From NCBI GenBank assembly GCA_016194585.1, contig JACQBG010000012.1, positions 48,627 through 112,626 on the forward strand: 64,000 nucleotides of DNA, given 5' to 3'. The notes under the pieces were generated by a model, which was given only the letters and a program-made list of their open reading frames with translations, was not told the DNA's origin and ran no database searches. Numbering within the stretch: position 1 is the first letter of the stretch; every line of letters begins with the position of its first letter. Shown here piece by piece: positions 16,178 to 24,222 of this stretch. The DNA is from Gemmatimonadota bacterium. GTDB taxonomy: Bacteria > Gemmatimonadota > Gemmatimonadetes > Gemmatimonadales > Gemmatimonadaceae. A program made the position numbers and the translations under genes.

Positions 16178-18886
16178 TCAGCCCCCCCGCGCGCGTTCGC
16201 CGAACACGGTCAGCAGGTCGCCCGCGGTGCGCGCCTCGCGGCGCGCCCGCCGGGCGTACTCGCCGGCCGGCTCGAGGTCGGCCACCTGTTCCCAGCGCGC
16301 GATCGCCTCGCGATAGCGCTTCTGCTCCGCGAGCAGCACCCCTTCGTGGAAGAGCGCGCCGACGTGATCGGGGTCGAACGTGAGCACGCGGCGGAACGCC
16401 GTCGCGGCGTCGGCGCGGCGCCCGAGCTCCGACAGCGTCTCGCCGAGCGCGATGAGCCCGTCGAAGCTGTAGGGATCGCGCTGCAGCAGCTCGACGAGCA
16501 GGGCGAGCGCGTCGCGGTGCCGTCCGGTCATCCGCCGCAGCGCCGAGAGCTCGAGCGTGGCCTCGGTATAGGTCGGCACCGAGTCGAGCGCGGCGAGCAG
16601 GTGGCGCTCCGCCTCGTCCCAATCGCGCCGTTCCACGAGCAGCCGCGCGAGATCGAAGCGCACGGCCGCGAAGTCGGCGTCGAGCTCGAGCGCGTGGCGG
16701 TACGACGCGATCGCCCCCTCGAGGTCGCCCATCGACCGGGCGATGTTGCCGATCCACCGCAGCACGTCGGCGCGCGCCGGCGCGGCGCGGCGGGCCTGCT
16801 CGAGGATCTCAAGCGCGGCCGCCGGGTCGCCGGCCTCGAATCGGCAGCTCGCCGCGAGCAGCATCGCGTCGACGTCGTTGGGGGCGACCGCGAGGAGCCG
16901 GTCGGCGGCCTCGCTCGCCTCGGGGCCGCGGCCGAGCATCAACAGCGCCTGCGCTTCGCCGCGCAGCGCGCGCACGTGGCGCGGGTCGGCCGAGCGCGCC
17001 GCGAGATAGCGCTCGAGGGCGTCGCCGTATGCGCCCTGCCGGCAGAGCACGTCGCCGAGCAACGCGTTCCCCTCGGCCGGCGGCGCGCCGCGCGAGAGCG
17101 CGCGGCTCGTCTCCGCCCGCGCCCGGTCGAACAGCCCCTTGGTGAGGTAGTCCGCGGCCATCGCGTACGCGTCGGTCTCCGCCGGCGCCGGCGTCGCCGG
17201 CTCCGCCGTCGGCGAGAGCTCGGTGAACAGCGTGTCGAGCAACTGCGGATCGAAGGCGAACGTGTCGACCTCGGTGCTCATCCGCTGCTCGCCGCCCAGG
17301 TCGGGGACGATGGAGAGGTCGGTGTCCTCGTACTCGAGGTCGATGGCGAGCGAGAACTTCTGCGCGACGTAGTACGGATCGAGCTCGAGCGCGCGTTTCG
17401 TCTCGCGCAGCGCGCCGTCGAAGTCGCCGAGTCCCGAGAGCGTGAAGCTCAGGTTGTAGTGCGCCTCGGCGAAATCGGGGCGCGCCTCGATGGCGCGGGC
17501 GAACGCGTTGCGCGCGTCCTCGAACTTGCGGAGCTCCGAGAGCACGAGGCCGACGCCGTTCCACGCCGTCGGCTGCTCGGGTTCGCCCGCCAGCACCTGC
17601 CGGTAGGCCTCGAGGGCGAGCTGGTAGCGGCGCGTCTTCGTGAGCAGGAGCGCGAGGTTGAGGCGCGCCTTCGTGAACCCCGGATTCGCGTCGAGCGCGG
17701 CGCGGAACGCGTCGATCGCGTCGTCGCGGCGGCCCTCGTGGTACAGCGCGATGGCAAGGTTGTTGTGGGCGAGCGCGTAGCGTCCGTCGGCGGCGAGCGA
17801 GAGCCGGTAACTCTCCGCCGCCTCCGAATACTTGCCGCTCTGGTGCAGCGCGACGCCACGCTCGTTCCACAGCTTGGGGCTCTCCGGCTGCGCGCTCACC
17901 AGTTCGTCGTACAGCGCGATCGCCGCCACGGGATCCTTGCGCAGCAGGCACAGCTCGGCCATCGCCTGCTGCACGAGTCCGCGGTCCTCGCCGCGATCGA
18001 GGGCGAGCCGGTACTCGCGCTCGGCCTCGGCGAGGTAGCCCTTCTGTCGGTAGGCGAGCCCCAGCGTGTAGTGCGCGAGCCCCTCCCCTTCGGCGACCTG
18101 CATCATCCGGTTCGCGCGCCGTTCCTGGTGCCCCGGCAGCAATGCGGCGTACTTGTGCTCGCTGTACTGGTCGATGGAGAGGTTCGCCTGCGCGCGCGAC
18201 AGCGTCGGGTTCAGTTGCACGGCGCGCGCGCTCTCGGCGCGCGCCTCCTCGTGGCGCCCCAACTCGCCATAGACGAAGCCGAGCAGGAAGTGCGCGTCCG
18301 GATTCTCCGGGTTCAGCTCGACGGCGCGCAGGAGCGCGTGCAGCGCCTCTTCGGCGCGCCCCTGATTGTACAGCACCTCGCCGAGGTAGAAGTGCGTCAC
18401 CGAACTCGAGGGGTCGGCCTTGAGCGCCTCCTCGAACCAGCGTTGCGCGTCGCCGAGGCTCCCGTTCGCCTTCTCGGCGAGCCCCAGCTGCACGATCGCG
18501 GCGATGTCGCCCGGATGATGGCGCAGCAACGCCGTGAACTCGGCGATCGCCTCCTCCGTGTGGCCGAGCAGCGCGTAGGCGCGCCCGAGCTCCCAGCGCG
18601 CCTCGCGGTCGTCGACGCGGAGCCGCAGCCGGTCGCGCAGCAGCGCGACGCGGCTGTCGTAGAATCCCGTGCTGAAGTACGCCACCTCGAGGTTGCGCTG
18701 CGCGACCTGCATCTTCGGGTCGAGTTCGAGCGCCTTCGTGAAGGCGGCGACGGCCTCCTCGTACAGCCCCTTGTTGTAATACAGGACGCCCAGGTTGTTG
18801 TGCGCCCCCGCGTCCGACGGATCGATGCGGCGCGCGAAACTCAGCAGCGTCGCGCGGTCGCGTTCGGAGGTGAGGGGAGCGGCCAT
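16178..18886 (-). CDS. 902-residue TPR scaffold protein
   Basis: Almost the whole protein is TPR. About 15 units run from about residue 25 to 520 ('AHNNLGVLYYNKGLYEEAVA', 'AHYTLGLAYRQKGYLAEAER'). A short acidic linker (about 535-585) follows, then a further seven or so units to about 890. No signal peptide or membrane segment, so it is cytoplasmic. The two superhelical TPR arms could bring together CheA/CheC and the PATAN or roadblock proteins encoded on either side. Starts 10 bases after the cheC stop. In Frz-type systems TPR scaffolds link signalling to polarity, but no specific homologue is recognised. Confidence 0.85.
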   Translation of the reverse strand: MAAPLTSERDRATLLSFARRIDPSDAGAHNNLGVLYYNKGLYEEAVAAFTKALELDPKMQVAQRNLEVAYFSTGFYDSRVALLRDRLRLRVDDREARWELGRAYALLGHTEEAIAEFTALLRHHPGDIAAIVQLGLAEKANGSLGDAQRWFEEALKADPSSSVTHFYLGEVLYNQGRAEEALHALLRAVELNPENPDAHFLLGFVYGELGRHEEARAESARAVQLNPTLSRAQANLSIDQYSEHKYAALLPGHQERRANRMMQVAEGEGLAHYTLGLAYRQKGYLAEAEREYRLALDRGEDRGLVQQAMAELCLLRKDPVAAIALYDELVSAQPESPKLWNERGVALHQSGKYSEAAESYRLSLAADGRYALAHNNLAIALYHEGRRDDAIDAFRAALDANPGFTKARLNLALLLTKTRRYQLALEAYRQVLAGEPEQPTAWNGVGLVLSELRKFEDARNAFARAIEARPDFAEAHYNLSFTLSGLGDFDGALRETKRALELDPYYVAQKFSLAIDLEYEDTDLSIVPDLGGEQRMSTEVDTFAFDPQLLDTLFTELSPTAEPATPAPAETDAYAMAADYLTKGLFDRARAETSRALSRGAPPAEGNALLGDVLCRQGAYGDALERYLAARSADPRHVRALRGEAQALLMLGRGPEASEAADRLLAVAPNDVDAMLLAASCRFEAGDPAAALEILEQARRAAPARADVLRWIGNIARSMGDLEGAIASYRHALELDADFAAVRFDLARLLVERRDWDEAERHLLAALDSVPTYTEATLELSALRRMTGRHRDALALLVELLQRDPYSFDGLIALGETLSELGRRADAATAFRRVLTFDPDHVGALFHEGVLLAEQKRYREAIARWEQVADLEPAGEYARRARREARTAGDLLTVFGERARGG

Positions 18887-18896
18887 CGGGGCGCCG

Positions 18897-19508
18897 TCAG
18901 TCGACGCGGATCGCGCGGAGGATCGCGTTCAGGCTCGACACGTCGGGCATGAGCAGGAAGAACCCACGCAACCGCTCGCCGGCCTCGCTGAGATAGAACT
19001 CGCTCTCCACGCAGAACACCGTGTCGTGCTCGCCGGTCATCTCGAGGTAGCCCGCGCTCAGCACCGCGTCGCTGAGGTCCACCGCGAGCGACGGCGGCGA
19101 CGGCAGGAGGATCATCCCCATGAACTCGCTGAGCGCGTTCAGGTACGCGGCGCTGAGGATGTTCCCCGCCTCCTTGATCGCGCTCTGCTCGATCTCCCCC
19201 AGTTCGGTCGCCGGCCGCCGCATCATCAGTCCCGCCACGCGCAGCGCCGTCTCCCGCGCGAGCACGAGCATCGTCAGCCCCGTGAGGTCGCCGAGCATCT
19301 TCATGAGCACCGCGGCGACGGGCTCCTCGCGTGCCTGGATCTGGTTGGGGATGTCGGCGAGCGCCGCGACCGTGAGGCGCGGCACGCTGATCATGATCGT
19401 CTGCCCCGTCATCTGCGACAGCGCCGTCGCGGCGTGCCCCGCGCCGATGTTGGCCACCTCGCGCAGCGCGTCCAGCTGCAGGGCCTTCAGGTCCCGGATG
19501 TCATCCAC
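18897..19508 (-). CDS. cheC: CheY-P phosphatase CheC
   Basis: 203 residues. Both phosphatase-site signatures are present: Glu17/Asn20 in 'REVANIGAGHAATALS' and Glu113/Asn116 in 'IKEAGNILSAAYLNALSE'. CheC dephosphorylates CheY-P and binds CheD, which is also encoded in this operon. It lies directly after cheA (3-base gap). The C-terminal 'FYLSEAGERLRGFFLLMPD' is typical of the family. Confidence 0.95.
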   Translation of the reverse strand: MDDIRDLKALQLDALREVANIGAGHAATALSQMTGQTIMISVPRLTVAALADIPNQIQAREEPVAAVLMKMLGDLTGLTMLVLARETALRVAGLMMRRPATELGEIEQSAIKEAGNILSAAYLNALSEFMGMILLPSPPSLAVDLSDAVLSAGYLEMTGEHDTVFCVESEFYLSEAGERLRGFFLLMPDVSSLNAILRAIRVD

Positions 19509-19511
19509 GCG

Positions 19512-21452
19512 TCAACTCCCCTGGAAGAGGCTTCCCACGTCCACGATCAGCGCCGGCGCGCCGTCGGCGAGGATCGTCGCGCCGCTGAACAGCGCGAGTC
19601 CCTCCCGCGGCGCGTCGAACTGCTTGACGACGATGTCCTGCTGCCCGATCAACTCGTCGACGACGAGCCCCGACCGCCGCTCGCCGCGCTCGATCACCAC
19701 GATCTCGCGCGAGCGCTCCGGCTCCCCGGCCTGCCGCACCACGGTGCGCAGGTCGAGCAGCGGCAGCACCTCGTCGCGCAGCACGAGCACGTCGCGCCCG
19801 CGCACCTGCTGCACCGCGCCCTCGCCGTACTCGAGCGTCTCGCGCACGTGGGTGAGCGTCAGCGCGTAGCGCTCGCTCCCCGTGCGCGCGAGCAGCGCGC
19901 GGACGATCGCCAGCGTCACCGGCAGGCGGATCGTCATCGTCGTCCCCTGCCCCTCGACGCTCCGCATCTCGACGAGCCCGCCGAGCGTGCGGACCTTCGT
20001 CTGCACCGCGTCGACCCCCACGCCGCGCCCCGACATCCCGCTCACCTGCTCGGCCGTCGAGAACCCGGGCTGCGCGATGCACCGCAGCAGTTGCTCGTCG
20101 TCGAGCGACGTCACCGACGCGTCGACGAGCCCCCCCGCCTTGGCGCGGGCGAGCACCTTCGCGCGATCGACCCCCTTGCCGTCGTCGGCCACGCGGATGA
20201 GCACCGCGGCACGGTCGCGCGCCGCGCTCAGCACGAGCCGCCCGGCGCGCGGCTTCCCCGCCAGCACGCGCGCCTCCGGCGTCTCGATGCCGTGGTCCAT
20301 CGCGTTGCGCAGCAGGTGCACGAGCGGCTCGCCGATCTCGTCGAGCAGCGAGCGGTCGAGCTCGATGTCCTTCCCCTCGATCGCGAACGTCACTTCCTTG
20401 CCGAGCTGGCGCGCCGCGTCGCGCACGAGGCGCGGGAAGCGGTCGAACACCTGCCACACCGGCACCATGCGGCTCGTGATGATCTCCGACTGCAGGTCGG
20501 CGATGAGGCGCGACGCCTGCTGCATCGCGTCGTCGAGGCGCGGGTCGCCGATCCCCGCCGACAACTGGAGCAGGCGCCCGCGCGTGATCACGAGCTCGCC
20601 GATGAGGTTCATCAGCGTGTCGAGCCGCGCGAGGTCGATGCGCACGTGGCGCGTCGCGCGCGCCGCGACCGCGGGCGCCGCCGACGCGCCCTCGGCCACC
20701 ACTTCGACCACCGCCCGCGACTGCCGCCGCGTGTGCCCGGACGCGTCCACCTCGACGTGCTCCACGTCGCCCGCCGTGCGGATCGTCCGCTCGATCTCCT
20801 CGGCGCTGTGCGCCGTGAGGAGCCGCATCGCGAACGCCTGCGGCTCCGTCGCCTCGCGCAGCGCGTCCTCCGACGGCGAGACGGCGGCCACGTCGCCGAG
20901 CGTCCGCGCCTTCGTCACCGCGAGGAACGCACGCACGCCGGGGAGCATGGTGTCGGCACGCTGCTTCACGCGCACGATGACCCCCGGGCCTTCCAGCGGG
21001 TCGGCCGCGGCGACCTCGACGAGCGCCCCGCCGGCGAGCCGCACCGCCGGGAACTCGCTCGTCGCGCTCCCCCCGGCCACGTCGTGCAGCCGCTGCAGCG
21101 CCGCCGTCATCGCCTCGGTCATCCCCGACGACTCCGAGACGCCCTCGAGCGCGCCCTCGAGCGCATCGGCCGCCGCGAACAGGGCGTCCATCAACTCGGG
21201 GGTGTGGGCCTTCTCGCCGCGGCGCACGCGGTCGAGCAGCGACTCCACCTCGTGCGCGAACTCCGCGACCGAGTGGAAGCCCATCGTCGCGCACATCCCC
21301 TTGAAGGTGTGCACGGCGCGGAACACGGCGCCGAGGGCCTCCTGGTCCTCGCCCCCCTGCTCGAGCAGCAGCAGGTTGCGATTCATCGCCGAGAGCTGCT
21401 CACGGCTCTCGGTGCGGAACAGCTCGGCGTACCGCGACGGGTCGATGGTCAT
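19512..21452 (-). CDS. cheA: Chemotaxis histidine kinase CheA
   Basis: 646 residues. The HPt domain has phospho-acceptor His48 in 'AVHTFKGMCATMGF'. A P2-like/linker region extends to about 265. Dimerization starts at 'LDTLMNLIGELVITRGRLL'. The HATPase domain has 'LRNAMDHGIETPEAR', 'VADDGKGVDR' and 'GMSGRGVGVDAV'. A CheW-like regulatory domain (about 505-646) ends the protein. It phosphorylates CheY and CheB in response to receptors. A short hairpin separates it from cheY upstream. Confidence 0.97.
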   Translation of the reverse strand: MTIDPSRYAELFRTESREQLSAMNRNLLLLEQGGEDQEALGAVFRAVHTFKGMCATMGFHSVAEFAHEVESLLDRVRRGEKAHTPELMDALFAAADALEGALEGVSESSGMTEAMTAALQRLHDVAGGSATSEFPAVRLAGGALVEVAAADPLEGPGVIVRVKQRADTMLPGVRAFLAVTKARTLGDVAAVSPSEDALREATEPQAFAMRLLTAHSAEEIERTIRTAGDVEHVEVDASGHTRRQSRAVVEVVAEGASAAPAVAARATRHVRIDLARLDTLMNLIGELVITRGRLLQLSAGIGDPRLDDAMQQASRLIADLQSEIITSRMVPVWQVFDRFPRLVRDAARQLGKEVTFAIEGKDIELDRSLLDEIGEPLVHLLRNAMDHGIETPEARVLAGKPRAGRLVLSAARDRAAVLIRVADDGKGVDRAKVLARAKAGGLVDASVTSLDDEQLLRCIAQPGFSTAEQVSGMSGRGVGVDAVQTKVRTLGGLVEMRSVEGQGTTMTIRLPVTLAIVRALLARTGSERYALTLTHVRETLEYGEGAVQQVRGRDVLVLRDEVLPLLDLRTVVRQAGEPERSREIVVIERGERRSGLVVDELIGQQDIVVKQFDAPREGLALFSGATILADGAPALIVDVGSLFQGS

Positions 21453-21474
21453 CGGGCCTCGCGCGCGCGTGTCG

Positions 21475-21493
21475 CCGCCCCGGCGGGGCGGCC
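21475..21493 (-). other. Intercistronic hairpin between cheY and cheA
   Basis: Perfect 8-bp inverted repeat GCCGCCCC/GGGGCGGC around a 3-base loop, in the 46-base gap between cheY and cheA. No T-run follows on the minus strand, so it is more likely an mRNA stability or processing element than a terminator. Confidence 0.5.
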
Positions 21494-21498
21494 CGCGC

Positions 21499-21861
21499 TC
21501 ACCCCAGCACCCGCTGCACCGCCTCCAGCACGCGGCTCGGCTGGAATGGCTTCACCACGAAGTCCTTCGCGCCCGCCTGGATGGCCTCCACGACCAGCGC
21601 CTGCTGCCCCATCGCGCTGCACATCACCACCTTCGCGTCGGGATCGAACTTCGTGATCTCGCGGACCGCGTCGATGCCCCCCATGTCGGGCATCACGATG
21701 TCCATCGTGACGAGGTCCGGCCGCAGTTGCTTGTACTTCTCCACCGCCTGCGCCCCCGTCTCCGCCTCGCCGACGACCTCGAACCCCGCCTGCTGGAGGA
21801 TGTCGCCGACCATCGTCCGCATGAAGATCGCGTCGTCACAGATCAACACCGTGGGAGCCAC
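21499..21861 (-). CDS. cheY: Chemotaxis response regulator CheY
   Basis: 120 residues, a single receiver domain. Acidic pair 'CDD' (8-10), phospho-acceptor Asp55 in 'VTMDIVMPD', switch residue in 'MCSAMGQ' and 'DFVVKPF' near the C-terminus. The phosphorylated form would act on a flagellar motor, type IV pilus system or the MglA module. No flagellar or pilus gene is in the window to decide which. Confidence 0.95.
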   Translation of the reverse strand: MAPTVLICDDAIFMRTMVGDILQQAGFEVVGEAETGAQAVEKYKQLRPDLVTMDIVMPDMGGIDAVREITKFDPDAKVVMCSAMGQQALVVEAIQAGAKDFVVKPFQPSRVLEAVQRVLG

Positions 21862-21868
21862 CGTTCCC

Positions 21869-22381
21869 TCACCCGTGAGTGGTTGTTCCGTCCTGCACCG
21901 CGAGCGCCTCGCGCGCGATCGCCTCGATGTCGCACACCAACGCGCTCTCGTCGCCGGCCGCGCCGACGTGCGCGAGCGCCTTCACCACGCCTCCCGCGTC
22001 GCGCTGCGCGTCCACCGGCTCGAGCGCATCCCCGCCCAGCGTCCGCACGTCACGCACGCCATCGACCCGCAACCCGAACACCTTGCCCGCGCCGCTCACG
22101 ATGACGATCGATCCCGCGCTCCCCTCGGCGCGCGCCGCGCCGAAACGCACCGCGAGGTCGACCACCGTCAGGAGCGTGCCCCGCACATTGACCAGCCCGT
22201 CGATCCACGCCGGCGCACCGGGAAGCCGGGTCGCCGGCCGCGCCGCCACGATCTCGCGCACCGCGTCGAGTTCGCACGCGCACAACCGCCCCGCCGCGCG
22301 GAAAAGCAGCACTCGCCGGGCCCCCGGATCAGCCGCCGACTCTATAGAAGCCAAGGTACTCCAAGGGATCAGGGTGGGCAA
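21869..22381 (-). CDS. cheW: CheW-like coupling protein (copy 1)
   Basis: 170 residues if the first start is used. That overlaps rluD by 53 bp, so a later TTG at about 22354 is possible. CheW features: 'VLLFRAAGRLCACELDAVREIV', 'WIDGLVNVRGTLLTVVDLAVRF' (the NVRG core is intact) and 'VIVSGAGKVFGLRVDGVRDV'. It is the first chemosensory gene of the operon and the CheW copy closest to the canonical family. Confidence 0.88.
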   Translation of the reverse strand: MPTLIPWSTLASIESAADPGARRVLLFRAAGRLCACELDAVREIVAARPATRLPGAPAWIDGLVNVRGTLLTVVDLAVRFGAARAEGSAGSIVIVSGAGKVFGLRVDGVRDVRTLGGDALEPVDAQRDAGGVVKALAHVGAAGDESALVCDIEAIAREALAVQDGTTTHG

Positions 22382-23339
22382 TCAACTCGGGCATTTGCGC
22401 GATCGCCGCCAGCGACACCCGAAGATCCGCCGGCAGCGGCGACCGGAAGTCCAGCGTCGCCCCCGTCACCGGATGCCTGAAGACGAGCCAGGCGGCGTGC
22501 AGGAAATGCCGCTTCGTGGGGAGCGCCACCATCCGCCGAGCCCCCCCGCCCCCGTACGTGTCATCGCCGACGACCGGATGCCCGATCGCCGACAGGTGCA
22601 CGCGGATCTGGTGCGTCCGCCCGCTGTGCAGGTGGGCGCGCAGCAGGTCGCACGACTCGAACCGCGCGAGGCGCACGAAGTCGGTGCGCGCCGTGCGCCC
22701 CGAGGCCCCGACCGCCATCTTCGTGCGGTCGTTCGGGTCGCGCGCGATCGGCTTGTCGACCGTCACCGTGTCGCCGTCAAGATGCCCCCAGCACATCGCC
22801 GCGTAGCGCCGCGACACGCGCCGGTCCGCGATCGCCTTCGAGAGCACGCGATGCGCACGCTCGCTCTTCGCGACGACGATCAGCCCGCTCGTGTCCTTGT
22901 CGAGCCGGTGCACGAGGCCGGCGCGCTCCTCGCCACCCCCCTCCGCCAGCTGCTGCCCGCGCCCCTTGAGCGCGTTCACGAGCGTGCCCGTCCAGTTGCC
23001 CGGCGCCGGGTGCACGACCATCCCCGCCGGCTTGTCGACGACGAGCAGGTCGTCGTCCTCGAACACCACCTCGAGCGGGATGTCCTCGCCGGTGACGGCG
23101 CGCGCGTCGGGCGGGGTGACGGTCACGACGATCGCGTCGCCGGGCTCCACGCGGTAGCTCGCCTTCTGCGGCGCGCCGTTCACCGTCACGCGGCCGCCGG
23201 CGATGAGCGTGGCCGCCTGCGTCCGGGAGAGGTCGGCACGGCGCGCGACGAGCAGGTCGAGCCGCGTCCCGGCGTCGTCGTCAGTGTTGAATCGGTGCGT
23301 CGTGTCCACGGATCGGCTCGGCAGGGGAAGGCTCGGCAT
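22329..23339 (-). CDS. rluD: RluD-family 23S rRNA pseudouridine synthase
   Basis: 336 residues. N-terminal S4 RNA-binding domain ('TRLDLLVARRADLSRTQAATL') and catalytic Asp147 in 'HRLDKDTSG' (144-152). Further motifs 'ARTDFVRLARFE' and 'GRTHQIRVHLSAIGHPVVGD' are characteristic. It makes pseudouridines in helix 69 of 23S rRNA. The first Met gives a 59-bp overlap with lspA; a GTG ten codons later is an alternative. The lspA-rluD order is common in bacteria. Confidence 0.92.
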   Translation of the reverse strand: MPSLPLPSRSVDTTHRFNTDDDAGTRLDLLVARRADLSRTQAATLIAGGRVTVNGAPQKASYRVEPGDAIVVTVTPPDARAVTGEDIPLEVVFEDDDLLVVDKPAGMVVHPAPGNWTGTLVNALKGRGQQLAEGGGEERAGLVHRLDKDTSGLIVVAKSERAHRVLSKAIADRRVSRRYAAMCWGHLDGDTVTVDKPIARDPNDRTKMAVGASGRTARTDFVRLARFESCDLLRAHLHSGRTHQIRVHLSAIGHPVVGDDTYGGGGARRMVALPTKRHFLHAAWLVFRHPVTGATLDFRSPLPADLRVSLAAIAQMPELIAHPDPLEYLGFYRVGG

Positions 23340-23814
23340 CCTCGCGCCACAGCACGAGGGCGAGCAGCACGGCGCCGCACGTCACCGCCATGTCGGCCAG
23401 GTTGAACGTCGGCCAGCGCGACGCGCCGAGCCCGACGTCGATGAAATCGACGACCCCGCGGGCCGAGCGGAGCCGGTCGAGGAGGTTCCCCACCGCGCCG
23501 CCCGAGACGAGCGCGAGCGCGAGGGCCCGCACCCAGTCGCCGTCGCGCGTCGACCGGAAGAGCTGCCAGAGCAGCACCAGCGCGCCGACGGCGAGTGCGC
23601 TGAAGATCCAGCGCGACTGCGGCCCGAGGTGCATGCCGAACGCCGCGCCGGGATTGTAGACGAGCGTGAACCGCACGGCGCCGCCGATGACGTCGCGCGG
23701 CAGGTACGCCGGCAGCAGCCGGTCGGCCGCCACCGTCTTCGTGGCGAGGTCGGCGACGACCACCGTCGCGCCGACGCCCCAGTAGAGCGGCGCGTAGCCG
23801 TTACTTCTTGGCAT
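23281..23814 (-). CDS. lspA: Lipoprotein signal peptidase LspA
   Basis: 177 residues with four membrane segments. The catalytic aspartates are Asp113 in 'GGAVGNLLDRLR' and Asp141 in 'WPTFNLADMAV', and 'VYNPGAAFGM' is conserved. It cleaves prolipoprotein signal peptides in the inner membrane. Overlaps the DksA/TraR-type gene by 14 bp. Confidence 0.95.
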   Translation of the reverse strand: MPRSNGYAPLYWGVGATVVVADLATKTVAADRLLPAYLPRDVIGGAVRFTLVYNPGAAFGMHLGPQSRWIFSALAVGALVLLWQLFRSTRDGDWVRALALALVSGGAVGNLLDRLRSARGVVDFIDVGLGASRWPTFNLADMAVTCGAVLLALVLWREDAEPSPAEPIRGHDAPIQH

Positions 23815-24220
23815 CTTCCTCGCGTTGCTTGCACTCGATGCAGAACCGCGCGTGGGGCAGCGCGTCGAGCCGCTCGAAGGCGATCTCGCCGCCGCACTGA
23901 TGGCACTGCCCGAACGTGTCCGGCGCGCGATAGAGCCGGCGCAGCGCCTGGTCGACGTGCCACAGGAAGCGCCCTTCCTTCGACGCGAACAGGAACGCCT
24001 TCTCGCGCTCCATCGCGTCGGTGCCCTGGTCGGCCATGTGGAAGGAGTACGACGAGAGGTCGCCGTCGGCGCCCTGCTGCGAGGTGCCGAAGGTCTCGTC
24101 GAAGTGCCCGAGCTCCTTGAGCACGCGCTTGCGCTCGTCCATCAGCCGCTTCTCGAAGTACGCGATCTGCTTCTTCGACATGGGCTTGAACTTCTTTTCG
24201 CCGCTCGTGGATCCAGCCAT
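23801..24220 (-). CDS. DksA/TraR-type zinc finger protein
   Basis: 139 residues from the ATG at 24220. N-terminal helices with a coiled-coil-like stretch ('FEKRLMDERKRVLKELGHFD', 22-41) and a C4 zinc finger Cys106-Cys109/Cys127-Cys130 ('CHQCGGEI', 'CIECK'). Proteins of this type bind the RNA polymerase secondary channel or act as general stress regulators. The DxxDxA tip of DksA is not clearly present, so TraR/YocK-like is the safer label. It lies between ileS and lspA. Confidence 0.85.
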   Translation of the reverse strand: MAGSTSGEKKFKPMSKKQIAYFEKRLMDERKRVLKELGHFDETFGTSQQGADGDLSSYSFHMADQGTDAMEREKAFLFASKEGRFLWHVDQALRRLYRAPDTFGQCHQCGGEIAFERLDALPHARFCIECKQREEDAKK

Positions 24221-24222
24221 CG

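Noticed and set aside
14223..16316. Plus-strand 697-codon frame over the PATAN/roadblock genes
   Set aside because: Ser/Arg/Ala-rich antisense translation without domain, opposite well-supported genes.
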